Shown here: one piece after another, positions 1 to 12,560 of the stretch | How positions within the stretch are numbered: position 1 is the stretch's first letter | Layout of the letters: each line of letters starts with the position of its first letter | Position numbers and translations under genes: made by a program | Assembly (NCBI RefSeq): GCF_014805625.2 | Contig: NW_023998416.1 | Span: 12,950,914 to 13,014,913, forward strand | Direction of reading: 5' to 3' | DNA from: Glossina fuscipes | Lineage: Eukaryota; Arthropoda; Insecta; Diptera; Glossinidae | Length of the DNA: 64,000 nt | The notes under the pieces: generated by a model | Told to the model about the DNA's origin: nothing | Databases searched by the model: none | The model's input: only the letters and a program-made list of their open reading frames with translations

Positions 1-160
1 GACATCTAAGCCGATCTCACAGTATACCAAGCTACATGAAGATCGAATGTAGCAACTTTCAGTATTTAAGATCAATATTTATCCCATTAGGCATTCGCAA
101 AGGAGACCTAAACCTTTCACTCATCAAAAGTATTTATGAAATCTTAAATTTTGTTTTTAA

Positions 161-314
161 AATGAGCAACCACTGAGGAGATGTCTCCTATTCGTGTAAC
201 ACGGTGACGATCAGAAAGAAGTAAAGAAAAGCAGAGTTACATGGAGTTGACCGCAGCAACACAGCGGATGTGCCCAATCGGTAAGTGTTTTCTCTTTACC
301 GTCTTTGCACTCAG
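161..314 (-). mobile_element. SINE-like interspersed element, copy 1
   Basis: Begins (plus strand) AATGAGCAACCACTGAGGAG and contains a CGCAGCAACA core and CTTTACCGTC near the right side. The same ordered blocks recur at 15956-16122 and, without the left tail, at 33615-33745. Read on the minus strand, the tRNA-like head would be on the right, but it is not clear in this copy. The element is diverged and has no coding capacity. Confidence 0.45.
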
Positions 315-2223
315 TGTACATGCGATCAAAGTAAACTCGATCGGTGTGTGAAGTGAAGAAAGAGAAGTTGAAGAGGTGTGTGACCAATTGCTACTATAGA
401 AGAGAGCATCATAAGTTTCTTGCAATTAAACTAAGACAAATATTTACCATTACACGAGCACTAATCATCCTTCACTTCAACTCAATGAATAAAATTGCTT
501 CGTATTTCATTAGACGAAGGTATCGCATATTTGTGTTTTAAAGTTTTATAATTTCTTTAATTGTCTAAGGAAGGATGTACGAACAGGTGTATAATCACAA
601 AAATATTCAGATTCTTATGCTCCTCAAGAATATGGTGCGGCTCTGTGGTAGAGTTTTGCGAATGTGACAATCGAACTGACGGAACTAGCATGCATATGTG
701 CTTCGATGGCGAGTATAATGAACACATACAAAAGCCTTAAATCGAATTTTTTCAAACAAGAAAAGGAAAACAGATAATAATAATAATCGATTGAAAACAT
801 TTTTTACTAATTAGTATTGAGTAAATTACTCATTATATGAACATGATATACATACAAACATATATTTTTAAATATTTAAGCAATTTTCCAGTTTTTTCAA
901 CATTTTCATTAAATTAGAAAACAATTGGTTATTAACAAATGTTACACAAAGTGTTATTGGAAGAAAATTGGAAAAATCCAACAGAAAAGTATGTTGCCTT
1001 AAACTTTCTGAAAGAAGCTGTTAGAAGATTCAAAAAGCTTAGAAAATGTATTTGTTGGCTAAGAATGGCTTGTAATACTAATATTTTTACTTCATTAATA
1101 GCTTTCAAAAGCGCCTTAAGGGCTACGTGTACCAGCAGCTAAAGTAGCAGATGCTAGGTACGCATAGCCCATTTAACACGTGAACTACCGAGCATGTCAT
1201 TTCAATTTTCGACTCTCAAAACGATGTTTATATCGTATGTAATATTTCAAAGTTTGCACGTGCGGTTTTGACCTTTCCCTACATAGAATAACAGTTAGTA
1301 TTATTGAGTTATTCAGCGTACGCAGAGTTTAAACATGGAATGCTCAAAATTACATTCGCGACATTCATTACTTATGCTGTTTGATTTTAAAAAATCTGTT
1401 GCCAAAGCCCGTCAGACACTGTTAAAAGCTCTTGGCAATACTGCTCCATCATAACCCAATTGTCAGAGGACAAAAAAAGTCAAAAGAAGACGAAGAATTT
1501 AAAGACTTATTGGACGGACATCCTCTCCTCAAGAGAGTTTGACCTTTGAGAGCTTCGAGGGATCATTTTGATTCTAATTGTTTGTGAAGTTGCTGTCGGA
1601 AATATGGAGAAAGCACATTAAAATTCGCCATACGTCATTCCTTGATCGCGGTTAAAAAATTGGTTGTGGAGTGCGTATGATGTAACACCGGTTTTGCGCA
1701 CCCTGTAAAAGGTCGGATTGTATTTTTAGCAATTATTGTAAACATATAAAGCTAGTGTTACAGCGCTTGATGGCTTGATTGGTTACCACAACTTTTAATA
1801 CCGATTTTGCTCTCATTGATTATATAGAAAATTGTTCAAATGCTCAATTTATTTATTTTTAAGCGCGCTTTCTGACCCAAAGCATTATGAGGCACGCTTC
1901 CTTACCCTGAGCACATCAATTAACAGGTATAACGCGGATACTATCGTCTGCCTCATTATAAAGCAAATTAAAAAATTAATTTCAATTTCAAGTAACATTG
2001 TAACAAAAAACTTATTCGTGACGAACCCAAACTGAGAACGCAGCAAAGATCATTGAAAACTCATTAAAATATCATCAAATACGGAAAATATGACTTTACT
2101 CATAAATTTTTCATCATAACTAATTGGCCATAAAGCATGGGAAGAAACAATAAAACAAGAATGCAATTTTTTCTCATTTTGCTCACAGAAAAATATCTCC
2201 CCATTAGACAATCTGAATGTTTT
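315..2223. other. Non-coding stretch around the mariner relic
   Basis: Apart from the transposase relic I see only short chance frames. Sequence from 1540 to 1700 may be further decayed transposon body, since it is less AT-rich and lies directly downstream of the relic. Confidence 0.4.
1335..1543 (+). pseudogene. Broken mariner-family transposase, N-terminal relic
   Basis: From ATG at 1335 there are 39 open codons to TAA at 1452. They include HSRHSLLMLFDFKKSVAKA, which matches the mariner transposase start (typically LHIRHILL-F-F-G-AAxA). Further on, in another frame from about 1489, DEEFKDLLDGHP resembles the later mariner segment DEEeLkaLLeedP. The part between (the CQRWFxxFxxGDF region) is missing, and a stop follows. 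The copy is therefore dead through deletion, frameshift and stops. No terminal inverted repeat could be placed around it. The first segment is recognisable; the second is weaker. Confidence 0.6.
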
Positions 2224-2415
2224 TATACCCTATACCACAGCACAAGTGTTGTGTGTAACACCTAGAAGGACTTAGGATAGATCCAGATTGTATTATATTG
2301 ATCGATTCAGAACATGATTTTAAAAGTTGTCGTTCAGCTTGCCATCCTAATTAGACCCAATATAAGTGGTCTATGGTATTTAATGATCGACCTTGTCCGA
2401 GTATAATATTCTTTC
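2224..2415 (+). repeat. Interspersed repeat family A, copy 1
   Basis: Starts TATACCCTATACC, then AACACCTAGAAGGACTT, GATAGATCCAGAT and ATATTGATCGATTCAGAA. It ends GGTATTTAATGATCGACCTT. The middle part present in longer copies (for example 19915 and 55925) is deleted. Confidence 0.55.
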
Positions 2416-2854
2416 ATATGTCTTTCTAAAGGGTGAGCTTATGCCTGCAAGATATTTCAAGTAATTATATTAACTCTTTCTTCAGTTGCCTACACTCGCG
2501 TAGACGTACGAAAAGCTGAAACAGATGCCCAACGTTACAAGCTTTGAAAAAGAAGTACCACCTAAAGGAGTATGTTTGGCCACCTAATTGTAAACAGATA
2601 TGTAACTGTAGGCAAAATTTCAACAATAACAATATTACGTTTTATCTCAACCGGTTTAATGACGCCTACACAGCATAGCGATACGTTAATGTGTTTATTT
2701 TTAATTGACAAATAAAAGCCATAAAGCACACAAAACAATTGAATTGCTTACGTTAACGAAAGCAAATCAACTCCAAAGCTGACAGTGTTCTAGAAGAAAA
2801 CTGAGAATATCGAAGAGAGATTTTGGTAGAGAGGGAGACAGAAGAGACAGGGAA

Positions 2855-2899
2855 TGAGAGAGCGAGTGAGAGAGAGAGAGAGCGAGCGAGAGAGCGAGA
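2855..2899 (+). repeat. GAGAG/GAGC-rich tract, possible GAGA-factor site cluster
   Basis: A 45-base purine tract of GAGAG and GCGAG units. GAGAG is the core bound by the Drosophila GAGA factor, so the tract could be regulatory, but simple-repeat expansion explains it equally well. No nearby TATA/Inr pair was found. Confidence 0.5.
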
Positions 2900-3574
2900 T
2901 CTATAATTTCGTTTACTTTTGGTTTGAAGAGAAGACCGGCAATATTTATCATATTCTTGGATTACCATTTATATACGAAACGTTCTGAAAGTGAAACGTA
3001 AACACAAGCGATCACTTAAAGAAATAATGAACAGCTGTTCGATCTGCTTATTGTTCATAAAACTGACAAACAAGTTAAATGATATTTAACAGACTTCTGG
3101 GCAAACACAAGTTAGTTAGCAACCAACTGTTGAGTTGTTGAGTGGGGTATCGTCTGTTCCGGTAATAAAGTGTCTACGCACGAGAAGATTAAATGCATTT
3201 GGATTAGATCTCGGAAACATTGTATGCAATCGATTTACGTAAACTGATCGAAACATTCTATTGTGAAATCAATGAATTTCTTCGATTTTCTTAGAAAACA
3301 AACACGAAACGAAAGAAAGAAAAATAATTTCGAACAATTATAATTGAAGCTCCGCACACAAAAAAGAAAAAGACGAGAAAATATTCAAAGAATGGAAAAA
3401 ATCCCTCTTAATTAAATAATCATCTAGATCGTTATATGTACGTATGTGCCAACGTTTTAGCAAAATCGTATTCTAAATAATTTATTATGATAAATGAAGT
3501 TGTGCTGTGTCATGAATTAAAAGGATGAGTTCACTAAGTGCCTTTTCTCTAATTTATCTAAAAATAGTCCACTG

Positions 3575-3604
3575 GTGATGATGATGATGATGATGATGAT
3601 GATT
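3575..3604 (+). repeat. (GAT)n microsatellite
   Basis: About ten uninterrupted GAT units; ordinary slippage repeat. Confidence 0.9.
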
Positions 3605-4415
3605 GTTGCAGTTGTTGTGCTAAAGTGTTATGAATTATTATAATATAAAAAAAAAAACAACAAATTTCTATTAATTCTTTTGTAAATAAAAAAATACTTC
3701 ATTTAATATTGCGGTTTCTATCTGGCTTTGTTTGTTTATTTCGCAGCTTTTATGCGTCTTGAACTATTTGCCATCGAAAACATAAAACAGTGCTTTAGCG
3801 AAATCTTTCGCATTTTTCACTCGCGTTTATCTAGGTCAAGTGTTGCTGAGCGCGAGAAATAGGTAAATATTAAATGCTTTTAGCTGCATGCAATTCTTCA
3901 GAAGGGTGAGCATTTATCGTAGTTGTAGTTCAAATGCTCAAAAGTTTAAAAGTTCAAATATTCATCAGTTAAAGCAGAGTCAATGCTTTTTCAACACTAC
4001 TTTCAAACTCTTTATGGAATTCAGGCAGTTAGTCTAGCGATTAAACATACACTTGATTTTTAAACAAAAAGTAACTAAAAAGTTTGCATATCTCCTAAAT
4101 GTGGATCTCGCATTCTGCTCGTAACACACAGCTTATTAAATCAACTTTTACTTATCGACATAATCAATAAGAAATAGAATCACTTTATGCAGGTAGTACA
4201 TAGCGATGTTGATTAATTAAAGTAAAAGGAGGAACTCAAGCACATTTATACAAATTTTTCATAGATTTTTTCCATAGAAATTGTAACAAAAACCTCACCT
4301 AACAGAACTTTAAATTACAAACAGCGAGGAATACACAAGAAGTATACGCGTCTCATAAGATCTTTCACATGTTTTTAAGGATGATAGAAATCTATCCTTC
4401 GATGGCGGTCTTATA

Positions 4416-4448
4416 GCAAATAATTGTGTGTACACAAACAATTATTGC
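4416..4448. repeat. Imperfect palindrome, 33 bp
   Basis: Arms GCAAATAATTG and CAATTATTGC flank the centre TGTGTACACA, with one-base bulges. It could form a cruciform or be a dimeric protein-binding site; no function is visible. Confidence 0.6.
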
Positions 4449-5199
4449 GATTACACAAGTAAGAGGAATGAGACGAGTTAGTAACATATATTACTATTAT
4501 CAAAAGAATTGAGGTATGAAACAGGTGAAGACATCTATATAACAATTATTGCAAAAAAAAAGAAAAATTAAATCTATCCTAACACAACAAAAGCTACAGA
4601 ATTGATTGAACTCTATACTTTTCTTTCAATTTCAATCGCAGTGGTTTTAGATAAGCTTAACATTGCATCTTAGTTTTCATATCCATTGTCGGGAAGTGGG
4701 TACTTGTGGACTTGTGTGAAATGATAAATTTTGTGTAATATGGTGAGAAACTTAATATTCGAAGTATTGCCTGTCGCTAGCAACACGTTTTTCTCAGAAG
4801 AGTTATTCAGAAAGTACGCAACATACTGATGGAACAAAGTGTGGAACAAGGAGTGCTTCCAATATATTGTGAACCGTTTTTGTTCTTTGTGTACGGATGA
4901 TATCGTATACGAAAAAGTATATTTGCGTTAAATTGTGTATTGGTATTATGATTGTATTGGGTATTGTCAGATAGCCAGGCTATAAAAAAAAACTCAACTT
5001 CCAAACATTTTACCGCCTGTAAGCTGGTAACAACAGCATAGTATGGGAATGCTCCACTCCAGTGTTTTCGACAGCAAACAATTTCTGTTCTTTGCTTCGT
5101 GCTTATAAACCGGGAATTTTCGAAGAATGATCCTTAATACTTATATAAAAATGGAAAAAATCGTTCCATAGAAACCATCAAAGTTTAGTTTTTCCTTAA

Positions 5200-5224
5200 T
5201 TTTTTTTTTTTTTTTTTTTTTTTT
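5200..5224 (+). repeat. Poly-T run (25)
   Basis: Homopolymer. Similar runs lie at 6168-6190, 8856-8871 and 57147-57169. Confidence 0.9.
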
Positions 5225-7054
5225 AAGTAAAATTAGTAGATATAAAGGATTCAGCCACAACCGCATGTCGTTTCCTTACTTGTTTTATAAATGTCACAGA
5301 CACCGACCACCCATATGATTGTGTAACACAAGTCGTTGTCGCTTTTAACAAATATTTGACAGATGTCACATAAATTGTTAAATCATAAATGAACACAAAA
5401 CGCATAGAAATTTCAAACAAGACAATTATTAAACAGCAATAGCCAATTGAATTGTACTGTAGTAAAGGAAAGAAAGAGAGATAGAGAGAGAGATGAGAGA
5501 GTGATAGGCAAAAACGGATACACAGACTTGGTGAAGCATAGAAAAATTACGAAATAGATATCAGACGACTAGTGAATATTAAAATGATGTTCATTCGAAC
5601 TCGTGCACACACAAGGATGAGTTTCAATTTTCAGGGAATAGAAAAATAAGCTACAAAGGATATTAATTATTACTGCATGAAGCTTTATCCAAATTTCTGA
5701 GTAACATTTTGAAATAATTATTAAGGAAAGAAGCAAGATATTCTATTAACTCAACCAAAAGCTGATAATAATAGTAATAAGAATAATGAAAACTCACCAT
5801 TATAAGCAAAAAGATTGATAAGATTATGTAATGAAAAGCCAGCAAAATAAAAAAAATTGATTTTGAGGGTCGTTGTAACAACAATAACATAATGTTGACG
5901 ATTCTATTGTAAGCAAAGTTCTATTCATTGCGTGCATATGGTTTCGTGTGTGCTGCAACCTTAAGTAGTGAACGTAGATGCCATACATGTTTATTATGTC
6001 GTATTAGATATCTTAGGTAGTATATTATTCTTCTCAGTCATTTAGTCATTATCTCATCGTACGGAATGAATTTGTAGTCGTAGAGAGGGAGGGTCGTGTT
6101 GACAGTTGTTTCCTTTCAATTAAATTTTATGTGATTGGTTTGTTCACCTAAAAGCAAAAACTCGTTGTTTTTTTTTTTTTTTTTTTTTTTAATGCTTTAT
6201 ATGCACCCTAAATATTGCCTATCTGCTGGAAATAATATTAGCTTAACATGCAAAACCTCTCCTAAGTCAAATGAAGACAAAAAACACTGGTAGAAGGGGT
6301 ACGTGGTAATCGGATGGAAATTTTAAATTCAACACCAGTGGATTTTTTGAAAAACAAAAGTCTAAATACTTTAGTTAAAATTGATTATTTTTCAACGTTT
6401 GTAGATAAGTGCATTATTTGGTATCTATTTTTCTAATAAAATTTTCCTTTTGTTCATAGATTTGATTATAAAATTGTTTAAGCTTTAAATGCCGCAATAT
6501 CTTCTGTTGCGATGAAATGGGAATTGATTCCGATTTATCCCTTTGTGCAAAAAAAAAAAAAAATCGGAAGCTATTTTTTGTACAAGCAACCGCACTTATC
6601 CTCCTAGAAAGCCTGTGAAAGTAAATACTTTTGGTTAAGTAGTTGCATTGTCATTGTCTGTAAAGGGAAATGTAAACGTTTCTCTCATACGACCTTACAG
6701 TTTCAATTACAATAAAGATTAGTTAACCGGAAAATAATGATATTCCTTCTCTATTCATTTGATAGAAAAATGTCAAGTTAATATATGAGTGCAAGAAGTT
6801 GACCACCCTTTCTCTCTTTACTGAAAAGGTAGGTAGGTTTCTAGTAAAAACAAAACATGTGGCTAACTACACGCTGGTTATTTGATAATTGTACGGAATC
6901 CAAAAAACATAGGGAGGGTGATACATACGAGATGTTTTAGGTTTTCCCAATAGCTTTCAGCGTCTTTTAGAACATATTGAACCTTTTAATGGCGCTGCGC
7001 TTATTCGTGCATTGTTTACACACCCTACGTGAGAACTGATAGCAATAATTGGTT

Positions 7055-7395
7055 TTTATAAACACGGATAGTGCAACACCCAAAAGGAAGCTTTGGAGAC
7101 CCCTTAAATTATATATATTCAAATGATGGATGGAATTGACTTAAGCATGTCCACCTGCCCATCGATGTAAACATTCTTCTATCCGCAAAAACGCAGATCT
7201 CGTGGTTAAAGTTGACAAAATAGTTACAAATTATTGGACGCAGTTTGATATTGAAAATGGGTTAAATTGGTCAAAGGATACATCTACAGTGCAACAAAAA
7301 CCGATAACATTTCCGCTTTCTGTTGTTTTTGCAAAATTTTTACGTAAATTTCACGAATTCTATAACATCGGCCACACGCATCTGGTGTTATAAGC
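7055..7395 (+). repeat. Interspersed repeat family B, copy 1
   Basis: Has GTGCAACACCCAAAAGGAAG and GACTTAAGCATGTCCACCTG, with a degraded downstream part. It sits just before another family B copy in the same orientation. Confidence 0.4.
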
Positions 7396-7439
7396 CTTAA
7401 AAGTTGGATTTTTTTTTGCTTTTTTATCCGATCATGGAT

Positions 7440-7970
7440 ATACAGGGGGTGTATTCCTTTTGTCAAAGTGTTTGCAACGCCCAGAAGGCAGCTTCAGAAA
7501 CCTAACAAAGCCGATGTCTACTTGATTAGCATCAAATTCTGAATCGATTTCAGTAGGCCTGTCATGTTTGTCCGTCTGTCCGTCTTTGTAATGTCATTTT
7601 CCTGGTTGCAAAAGTTAAGCCAACGACTTTAAATTTGCAAAAGGAAGTGAAAATTACCTAAGACGCGCCCACTACGGCCACAGGCTTACATGAAAAAAAA
7701 CTGTTAACACCTTTGCTTTCCACGTTTTTTGCTTGTTACTCATAAAGTGCAAGACACAACACATATCAATTTGCACTTTTATTCTGAAAATACGAAAACT
7801 CAGCCACGCCCATCCAATGTTATAAAGTATGAAAATGTAGTTTCATTTCCTTTTTTGTAGTCATTTTTAGGATAACGGTGATGGATGTCAATGATACGGC
7901 CGCGATTGAATACAATTTTCTTACTCGTTTCTTTTCCAATCTTAGTTAGTGGAAAGATGGTGCTTGTCGA
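7440..7970 (+). repeat. Interspersed repeat family B, copy 2
   Basis: Starts near GGGTGTATTCCTTTTGTCAA, then GTTTGCAACGCCCAGAAGG, ATTCTGAATCGATTTCAG and GTCCGTCTGTCCGTC. Downstream blocks include CACGCCCATCCAATG and TTTTTAGGATAACGGTGATG, which reappear at 36405. Confidence 0.5.
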
Positions 7971-10900
7971 TATAGCAGAGTCGCGAAAGACGAATATAAT
8001 TTTTTTATTTTCTCTTTTAGGTTTTGCGATAATAATATAATATAAAGCACAATATGTATAATTATCTAAATTTATCTAAAATTATTTTGCGGGTTTACGT
8101 CAGCTTCGCAGTAAAGCATTATTTAGCAAACACGCAAGTTTGTGGACTCTTAAAAACAAAGGCACATATTTGAAAAATTGTTCGCCATCTTGGTTATCTT
8201 GGCTATCCTCACTTTGCTGTTATATTACCAAGCAAGAAAAAGAAGAGAAACAAACAGTTAGCCAAACACAGCATATCGTCATGCTTTAAGCTAATTTTTA
8301 GTAAAATTGCCTCAATTATGGCAAACAAGAAGCGGCAATAATGGAAACTGAATTCAACAATTTGAGCAAGCGTATGTAGAGTGTTAATTTGTAATACAGC
8401 AATTTCCGTTACGGTTTTTTATTTGTTTCAGTTTTTACTTTTATTTTTTCACACCATTCAACAATCAATAAAGGAATGAATGCACGAAACTGAATTTCAT
8501 TACGTTATTCTTAAATTCAATGGTCCTGCATGCGGTCGATAATGTACAACCAAAGTTCTTTGTTTATGAAATACACTCATACCTATATGTGCACATGTCA
8601 GTGCATGTGTGTTATGAGTCCACATCATTTAAATATTGTTTCGCGAAAAGGTTTTTTTTTTTCCGTTTGAGTATTGTTTACATTTCAAAAAAAAATTAAA
8701 AAGTATGTAGTTAAAGGTTGCTTTACAGTAAACAAAGAATTTCAAGCGAAATACACATATACACTGACCGTCCATCATGCCATAATAAATATCACAATAA
8801 TGATATGAAAATTAAAAGTCAATAAATACAATTTGTAAATATGAACCATTGTGGGTTTTTTTTTTTTTTTTAAATTAAATCCAATTCAATTACGCTATGG
8901 GAAATAATTCATAACTTAATAAAAAGTAGAACGTGAAAAATGGCACAAGAAGTTTATAACAATCATATGCGTAGTTTAAAAATTGATGAGTGAGCATTAC
9001 TTCTTGACTATTTGACTTTACAAAAGCCATTCATGGGAATTTATTTTATTCTCTAGCCTGCGCGGTCGTTGCAAAATGAAAGGTGCAAACAAGTCGATCG
9101 TGAAAGAATTTTTGGAGTGATGCCAAATTTGGTAACGTAGCTTAATGGATGACAAAGGTTTCTCGAAGCGCAATTTTTTTTAATAAATCCTTGTGGATTT
9201 TCTTCTCCTAACTTCACTTGTCTATTTTTCTATTACATGGCTTGTCGACGAAAGCAGTCCCACTAAATAGTTTCATATCGAAAATATTAATATTAATTGT
9301 GACAAGGTCCTAGATGTATTTTATCCTTAGGTCCGTCAATAATTTTCTATGAAAATGCAAGAGTTAGAATGGGTAATAAATACTTATTGTTAATCTGCTC
9401 ATGTATTTCCCTTAACACAGATAACGAAAGGAGTTTTAGCCATGGATGTTCTGTATTGCGTTCGAGGATTCTCAAGGCAGCCATTTAGAACCAATTTTTT
9501 TTCTGCTATGCATTAATAACATTTACCTCAAATCAAATTGTGTGTAGGCAATGCGTGTGAAATGGTTTACTACCATAAATCCTGAACTCAATTCCAGGAA
9601 TTTTCAAGCTGAGCTTAATTAAATTCGAATGAATGAATTTTTTTCTCTTTCAAGGATGGAATTTCTTAACAACGGAATTCTCGTAGAATCCGCTCCTGAT
9701 CTAGAATTTGATAATAAAATGCCTTTCCATCTATATATTAAAATCTCATATGTTATAATGCAATATCTGTGTTGATCTTCATTAAACGCCAAACTCGTTG
9801 CACTGCAGGGTTCTACTCTTGCTTCACGCCTTAAGGGTATCCGTCATGGTGCTTACAGGCAACATTGCCGCCTTATGTAAATAGATTATTACTTATGGCA
9901 TTTATCCCCACTGGTGAAATGTCACTTCATCTTAAGAATCACTTTCATATTAAATTTAATAGATGGCTTTAGTGGTGCACAAGCGTTGTTAAATTCAATT
10001 AAAAACATTTAACCCTCTCAATTTCCTTAGTAAAAATCGAAATGACGTTTACAACGTGATCTTTCTGCAGCAGTCTACAGCTATCACGAACTCAATGCTT
10101 TTTAATGCTCATATCTTGACAGCGTTCTACTTGAACTAAAACATTGCATTAAAAATTCGCTTTACGATTCTATACAGAGCGAAACGTCTTAGTTTATAAA
10201 TTACCACGCTTTTGCATACCTGTATCGGTTTGATGAGGCACTAAAATTCGCGACTTGTAGCGATATGTATTATGCTCCTGGGTAAACATAAGCTTACTTT
10301 TATTTTCTTTCCTATCGTATTCGCAAATAATTACTAACATATACGTAGATGGAAGCCAATCTGTTTTCAGTTAGTCCTTGTACCTTTATCTGATCCCTAG
10401 TGTTATTACCATATGTTAATTAGAATATTAAATACCATAATTCAACTAAAGTTTTTTGCAGTGGAATTGAAAATGTATTTGAGAGAAATGAAAATAAATG
10501 TATTTTGATAAAAGAAAAAAAGTTTGCTTAGGTGACCTGAACATATAATTAATCATTAATCACCTAATTGAGGAACATTAAAGGCAACCAATTTAACCAA
10601 TTTAACCTTCTATTTGCCGCATGCTTGTTTACCATGAACTGTCCGATGTTAAAGCTATGCTCATAAGCAATCTTTCGTTTTAGAACAACATTCAGAGCTT
10701 ATGAGTTTCAATGTCACTGTCGCTCCTCTTTATTAAATTTATGCAATTTTTAGGAATCGTTAATTTAAGATTAGTGAATAACATTAAAGTTTAAGGTAAT
10801 TTAATTTGCGTGCGATATATAGCGCGATTAAAAGAAATTATATAAAATTTAATAACAAAATTAATTCATTTTTTCACAAAGCATATAAATAAGTTACTCT

Positions 10901-11347
10901 CCCTCTTTCACAAAAATTTATGTATCAAGAAATTATTATAATCAAATTACGTACGTAATAAAGCTGTCCTTATAAAATTATTTAAATATTATTATGAAGT
11001 CGTTACAATAAATCTAAACAGGGCAAAGGTTTCAATCTTTATGTTTGCTCCGATAAGGCGAAAACATCATAAAACATGAAGTTATGATGACATGAAAGTT
11101 ACGTTCACACCTACAGATGATTACCGTAATGTGCATAATTAAAATTCAATTAACAATTGTCATCATTATGAGGACTATGCAAATGATTACGAAGAAGATT
11201 TTCAAAACCAGAAGAACACTCGTTGTTTATGCAATATTCATAAAAGCCACAAGCTTACTACTATAACTAACACTAACACTTTCATAGATGCTCATATACC
11301 CGTAACTGGTACATTTTCCTTTTAAACGATGGCCATACAATTTTTTA

Positions 11348-11367
11348 TCATCTCTTTAAAGAGATGA
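11348..11367. repeat. Perfect 20-bp palindrome
   Basis: The half-site TCATCTCTTT is followed directly by its complement, with no spacer. No coding or repeat context explains it. Confidence 0.7.
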
Positions 11368-12329
11368 GTACAAATGTTACTATTGGACTATTAAATACTC
11401 TACACTACTTCATCGTGTATAACGCTTCATCTATTTCTTTCCTCTCTTTCGAAAAATTAACCTCCTTGTTGTGGACTCGATTAATATTCGATTAACTTTC
11501 GTCATAAATACGAAATGAAACTTTGGGCCGTATGGGGGATGAGAGCCGAAAAATAGACATACTTAGTAGAAATTTGGTTCAACTACTCAGAAAGTGTTTT
11601 TAAATCAATCAGCCATCTACTGGATGTTACACCCATCCGCACACAAATGATGTGAGGCCACATAAAAACTAAGCTGACAAAGTTAATAAACATTAAGGTG
11701 ATAAACTTTTATTATTTATTAGTTTAAAAAAAAAAAGTTAAATTTTTTCCTAATTTATTTTCAACTTTTATAATTTACTCTTCCTTGTTTCTTTGAGAGA
11801 ATTATATGGAGAATATAACATTACTTTAAAAAAAATTTTAATTTTCTTAAGAAAAAAATTAAATTCATTAAATCAGTTTTTAATATAAATATTTTCCTTT
11901 CGTTCTTATTGCTTCCTTTTTTTTTTTTTGTTTTAAGTTGAAAATATTTTAAGTAAGAAAAGTTTTCTGTCTGTTGTATCTTGGTCTTCTTTCCATGAGC
12001 TTTTTCTTATCTCACATAACTTTGTTTTGCTCTTTCTTTTATACTAGCATACGTTCTTTATTTATTATTGGCAAGATTGCTTTTGTCCGTAAAGCATATA
12101 CTGGACATCATTTGCACGACCATGCGGAATTAAAACGATTCTCTACAGGATATAATGCGAAAAGAAGACCATGAATATTTGGTCCGTTTAACACTTTAAT
12201 TGTTCAATTTTTTTTTCGGCTATGACGGCTGTGCTTGTTGTTTGTTGACAAATATATATGTATATATATATTTTTTTTTAATGAACAAACACCTGGCATT
12301 ATAAAATTAAAAGTTTCATTTAAAAATCT

Positions 12330-12560
12330 AGAATTATACTGTTTGACGCCAGTTGCAACCCATCTATGCTTAGGTCGATTGAGAATTTTTTCGTCAGGCA
12401 ATTGTGCAAATGGACAGACGGATAGTCGTAAATCGGAGAGCAGACGGACAAACAGCCTTTAATCAATTCAAAATTTGATATTAATCAAATATTGCATGTG
12501 GCTTGTGGAGTCTCTGAAGTGTTTGGGTGTTGCAAAGGTTCGTAGCCTATCACAGTAAGA
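12330..12560 (-). repeat. Interspersed repeat family B, copy 3
   Basis: Minus-strand copy. GGGTGTTGCAAAGGTT (12526-12541) is the complement of the CAAC-CCC block, and GGACAGACGG at 12412 marks the CCGTCTGTCC tract. Confidence 0.45.

Larger units (their letters stand above)
2416..7054. other. Non-coding, microsatellite-bearing stretch
   Basis: Holds the GAGA tract, a GAT microsatellite, the 33-bp palindrome, two long T-runs and a GA-rich piece (5463-5506). No splice-bounded conserved exon was seen on either strand. Confidence 0.5.
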
